Assembly (NCBI GenBank): GCA_947468255.1
Contig: CANIMM010000011.1
Span: 1-26,295, forward strand
From: Chitinophagaceae bacterium
GTDB taxonomy: Bacteria > Bacteroidota > Bacteroidia > Chitinophagales > Chitinophagaceae
Length of the DNA: 26,295 nt
Reading direction: 5' to 3'
Part shown: piece by piece, positions 23,753-26,295 of the stretch
Layout of the letters: each line of letters begins with the position of its first letter
Numbering within the stretch: position 1 is the first letter of the stretch
Notes under the pieces: generated by a model
What the model saw: the letters and a program-made list of their open reading frames with translations, nothing else
Databases searched by the model: none
Told to the model about the DNA's origin: nothing
Made by a program: the position numbers and the translations under genes

Positions 23753-26295
23753 TTAGCGAAGTAATGATATATCCCCTGTTTTTCTGAATTTCTTTCCATC
23801 TGAAAATACCACATCCAATGTGTAAGTATATACATCCATCGGCTGAACCACTCCATTAAATGTTCCATCCCAACCTATCGACTGACTGGTACTGGAAAAT
23901 ACATTTTGCCCCCATCGGTTATATATTTTCCAGTCCATTTTGGCGATACCATACCCCAACACTTTCACCACGCCATTGGCTCCAAATTTATTGGGTGTAA
24001 ATGCATTGGGTACATCTAAAAATGGTAATACAATTACGGCAATATCCAGACAAAAAGTATCCGTACATCCAGCTGCATTGATAGCAACCAAACAGGTCTT
24101 GTAAGTTCCAGTGGCATTAAATAAATGAGTTGGATTTTCCAATGTTGAAGTTTGACCATCTCCAAAATCCCATAAATAGTTAGTAGCCCCGGTAGAAAAA
24201 TTATTAAACTCTACAGCCTTATTTGGCTTGGTAGGATTGGGAGAGAAATTAAAACCAGCCACGGGGATATCGTACACTCCAATTGATAAACTATACTTAT
24301 CCGAACGATTACAAGTAGACAGGTCCGTAGCCGTTAGTGTTATAGTATAGGTGCCAATAGCGGTATATAAATGGGTAGGATTTACATTGGTGGAACTGGT
24401 GCCATCACCAAAATCCCAAAGAAAATCAATGCCTCCCAGTGAAGTGTTTGAAAACTGGGCAAGGTATGGAACACAACCTTTACTAGGAGTTTCGAAACGT
24501 GCCCTTACTGAATCGGCCAAACGCACTATATGAGAAATGGATGTTGGTGCATTGCAAAAATTCACATCATCGGTCATTAATTTTACATTATACGTTCCGG
24601 CAGCGGCATAGGTATGAAGGATGTTTGAAATTCCTGCCCGCTGGGTCGGGGTATTATCCCCAAAATCCCATAAAAAAGTATTGTTGGTATAGGAGGGTAT
24701 AGCAGCGGTGGTGGTATTTTGAAACAGAAAGGTTAGGCTTTGGCAACCCCCATTTTTGGAGGCAATAAAATCAGGTTTGATTAAATTATTACCCACCCTC
24801 ACCTTGGTAAATGCAGTATCTGAAATATTACAAGTGGCCGAATCAATTGCTATCACGGTGAGCTGAAAGGTACCCACTGTATTGTATACATGCGAAGTAG
24901 AATTATTTGGTGCATAGGTGGTGTCTTTTTTAGGATTGGTAGCATCCCCATAATCCCATATATACATTTTACCTTTTGCCAACGTATCGGTCAATTTTAC
25001 CGTCATTGGAACACAACCAACGGTATCAATTACTCCATTAATAGTAGTTTTAATACTCGCGCCCACTCCACCAAAATCCATTTCAATTTTAACGACCGCC
25101 TCATTGCAGTTATCAGATCCATTTCTGGTAGCCCATACGCCTGCAGTAGTAGGAAATACAACCTTTGGATCGCTTCGCCCGCCGCAATTGGCACAAATTG
25201 CTTGATAAATAATTCCATTGGCATCAAATCGGCTGGTTCCTCCATCTACATGGTCATCGAAGCCTCCTTTTTGTCCATAAAAACTTCCGAATAACTGACT
25301 GTTCGCATTTTTTTCCAGAATGAAAAAATAGAAATCATTTCCATCGGTAAGCTTGGGCGCAATAGCATCATTGGTGATCGGCAACCCTGTTGTTCCAGCA
25401 TTGGGATACCCTCTGTCGTGATTGAATTTACCTCCCCATCCAGAAACATATACATTCTGGCACCGGTCTACCAAAAAAGCGGTAATAGATAAATTGGGTA
25501 TCGGCGAGTTAGTACCAAATACAGTAGAATAAACATACGCTGACAAATCAGGCTGTAACTTACTTATAAACTGTTTCCCACCAGAATTACTAAACGCTGC
25601 ATTGAGCACAGGCCAATTTCCTGAAGTGGCACCCGTAACATAGGGATAGCCAAACTTATCAAACTGAATGCCATACACTAAGTCGTTTCCACTGGTCCCC
25701 AAAAAGGTAGTTTTAATAATCGAAGACCCATCCGGCTTTATCTGGGTAACAAATCCATCAACTTCACCACCCTGAAAAGCAGCATTGATAACACCCGATT
25801 TATCACCAGGTAAACCAGTACTACTGGTTCCTCCTGCAACATATACATTTCCGGTAAGTGGATTGATCGATAAAACAAAACAAGCATCGCTGCCATTGCC
25901 CCCAAAATAAGTACTGAATATTTTTGCAGAGAGATTGGAATTAAATTGTAGGATTACCCCGTCTTGCTTTCCACCCCCAAATACCGGCTGTATGCCAGAT
26001 CCTGCTATAGGAAAATTGGCAGATTGGGTACAAGAAGCAACATAAATATTGTTATTCTTATCCAAAATCACTTCACTTCTCGCATCATCCCCATAATTCC
26101 TTCGGGTGGTTTCTGCTCCATCGGGTGAATCAAATTTCTTTCTGATATTTACGCCATCATCTGCAGACCCGCCAATAACAACAGAGCCCAACAATAAATT
26201 ACCGGCAGCATTTAATTTTGTAACAACAATATCATAGCCTCCGCCAGGGCCAATTAGGGGAACTAATTTAGGGAAATCACGAGAGCTAGACCTAC
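23753..26295 (-). CDS. T9SS type B substrate: PKD-repeat surface protein, 5' end outside the window
   Basis: The frame is open from the window edge at 26295 to the stop at 23753, at least 846 residues; the TTG at 26194 is not a convincing start, because coding continues upstream (for example PGGGYDIVVTKLNAAGN). The N-terminal part, about 25030-26295, has beta-propeller or SBBP-like units of the type DGFVTQIKPDGSSIIKTTFL. Four PKD domains follow, marked by WDYGD near 24955 and WDFGD near 24665, 24410 and 24165. The C-terminus, about 23753-24010, is a gliding-motility-associated (CHU_C, type B) sorting domain with NAFTPN, YNRWGQNVF and GWDGTFNG. A large secreted or surface protein; adhesion or polymer binding is plausible. 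Confidence 0.93.
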   Translation of the reverse strand, partial: RSSSRDFPKLVPLIGPGGGYDIVVTKLNAAGNLLLGSVVIGGSADDGVNIRKKFDSPDGAETTRRNYGDDARSEVILDKNNNIYVASCTQSANFPIAGSGIQPVFGGGKQDGVILQFNSNLSAKIFSTYFGGNGSDACFVLSINPLTGNVYVAGGTSSTGLPGDKSGVINAAFQGGEVDGFVTQIKPDGSSIIKTTFLGTSGNDLVYGIQFDKFGYPYVTGATSGNWPVLNAAFSNSGGKQFISKLQPDLSAYVYSTVFGTNSPIPNLSITAFLVDRCQNVYVSGWGGKFNHDRGYPNAGTTGLPITNDAIAPKLTDGNDFYFFILEKNANSQLFGSFYGQKGGFDDHVDGGTSRFDANGIIYQAICANCGGRSDPKVVFPTTAGVWATRNGSDNCNEAVVKIEMDFGGVGASIKTTINGVIDTVGCVPMTVKLTDTLAKGKMYIWDYGDATNPKKDTTYAPNNSTSHVYNTVGTFQLTVIAIDSATCNISDTAFTKVRVGNNLIKPDFIASKNGGCQSLTFLFQNTTTAAIPSYTNNTFLWDFGDNTPTQRAGISNILHTYAAAGTYNVKLMTDDVNFCNAPTSISHIVRLADSVRARFETPSKGCVPYLAQFSNTSLGGIDFLWDFGDGTSSTNVNPTHLYTAIGTYTITLTATDLSTCNRSDKYSLSIGVYDIPVAGFNFSPNPTKPNKAVEFNNFSTGATNYLWDFGDGQTSTLENPTHLFNATGTYKTCLVAINAAGCTDTFCLDIAVIVLPFLDVPNAFTPNKFGANGVVKVLGYGIAKMDWKIYNRWGQNVFSSTSQSIGWDGTFNGVVQPMDVYTYTLDVVFSDGKKFRKTGDISLLR

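Noticed and set aside
22699..23868. Longer version of the PorP/SprF-like protein starting at 23868
   Set aside because: The extra 47 residues overlap the upstream gene's sorting domain in another frame, and a clear signal peptide begins at the Met at 23727.
23753..26194. Start of the PKD protein at the TTG at 26194
   Set aside because: The same frame remains open to the window edge with family-like sequence and no signal peptide follows the TTG, so the true start lies outside the window.
1..26295. CRISPR array, insertion sequence, prophage, tRNA or rRNA
   Set aside because: No regularly spaced repeats, transposase or integrase motifs, phage structural genes or tRNA-like cloverleaf with a T-loop signature were found in the intergenic sequence.

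Overview
The window reads as chromosomal DNA of a Bacteroidota bacterium, most likely a Chitinophagaceae-type organism (family level is inference). The evidence is type IX secretion (T9SS) sorting domains of both type A and type B, a PorP/SprF-family protein, several '-7' promoter boxes of the Bacteroidota form TAnnTTTG (some with TTG 19 nt upstream), A-rich leaders instead of strong Shine-Dalgarno sites, and AT-rich composition. No rRNA, tRNA, insertion sequence, prophage or CRISPR array was seen. Most genes are housekeeping or conserved Bacteroidota genes.

Layout. 1-1135 (minus): the 5' end of a single-stranded DNA-binding protein, and a LexA-like XRE/S24 repressor whose promoter carries two matching inverted repeats. 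1286-3611 (plus): a four-helix membrane protein, surE, a 98-aa membrane protein overlapping surE, and a methyltransferase. 3696-6988: a minus-strand DPM1-like family 2 glycosyltransferase, then a plus-strand PAP2 phosphatase and an ArnT/GT39-like glycosyltransferase; together they suggest polyprenol-linked sugar transfer to a surface lipid. 7064-8359: a DUF21/CBS/CorC membrane protein. 8407-12056: a DUF6702-like protein facing a HupE/UreJ-like metal transporter and a secreted M1 zinc peptidase, closed by a strong terminator. 12131-12832: a secreted MORN/YwqK-like protein.

13066-13980 holds a Bcp-like peroxiredoxin, a long imperfect hairpin, and a very small secreted protein that is little more than a signal peptide plus a T9SS type A sorting domain; its only sensible start is a CTG at 13639. 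14057-15238 (minus) is an RlmI-type rRNA methyltransferase with a promoter abutting its start codon. 15425-17268 is the grpE-dnaJ chaperone pair behind a near-perfect Bacteroidota promoter flanked by an inverted repeat. 17374-21470 (minus, transcribed right to left) carries a sodium:solute symporter, an O-methyltransferase, a glucosaminidase with LysM repeats and hypoxanthine phosphoribosyltransferase. 21550-22086 is a LOG-family phosphoribohydrolase.

22105-26295 (minus) is a T9SS unit: a large PKD-repeat protein with a type B sorting domain (5' end outside the window), a PorP/SprF-like protein directly downstream, and a small outer-membrane beta-barrel. This matches the known arrangement of a type B substrate with a dedicated SprF-like partner.

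No clearly new multi-gene system was found. The items most worth a second look are the sorting-domain-only protein and its upstream hairpin, the DUF6702/HupE/M1 peptidase neighbourhood, the paired operators of the S24 repressor and the grpE promoter repeat.
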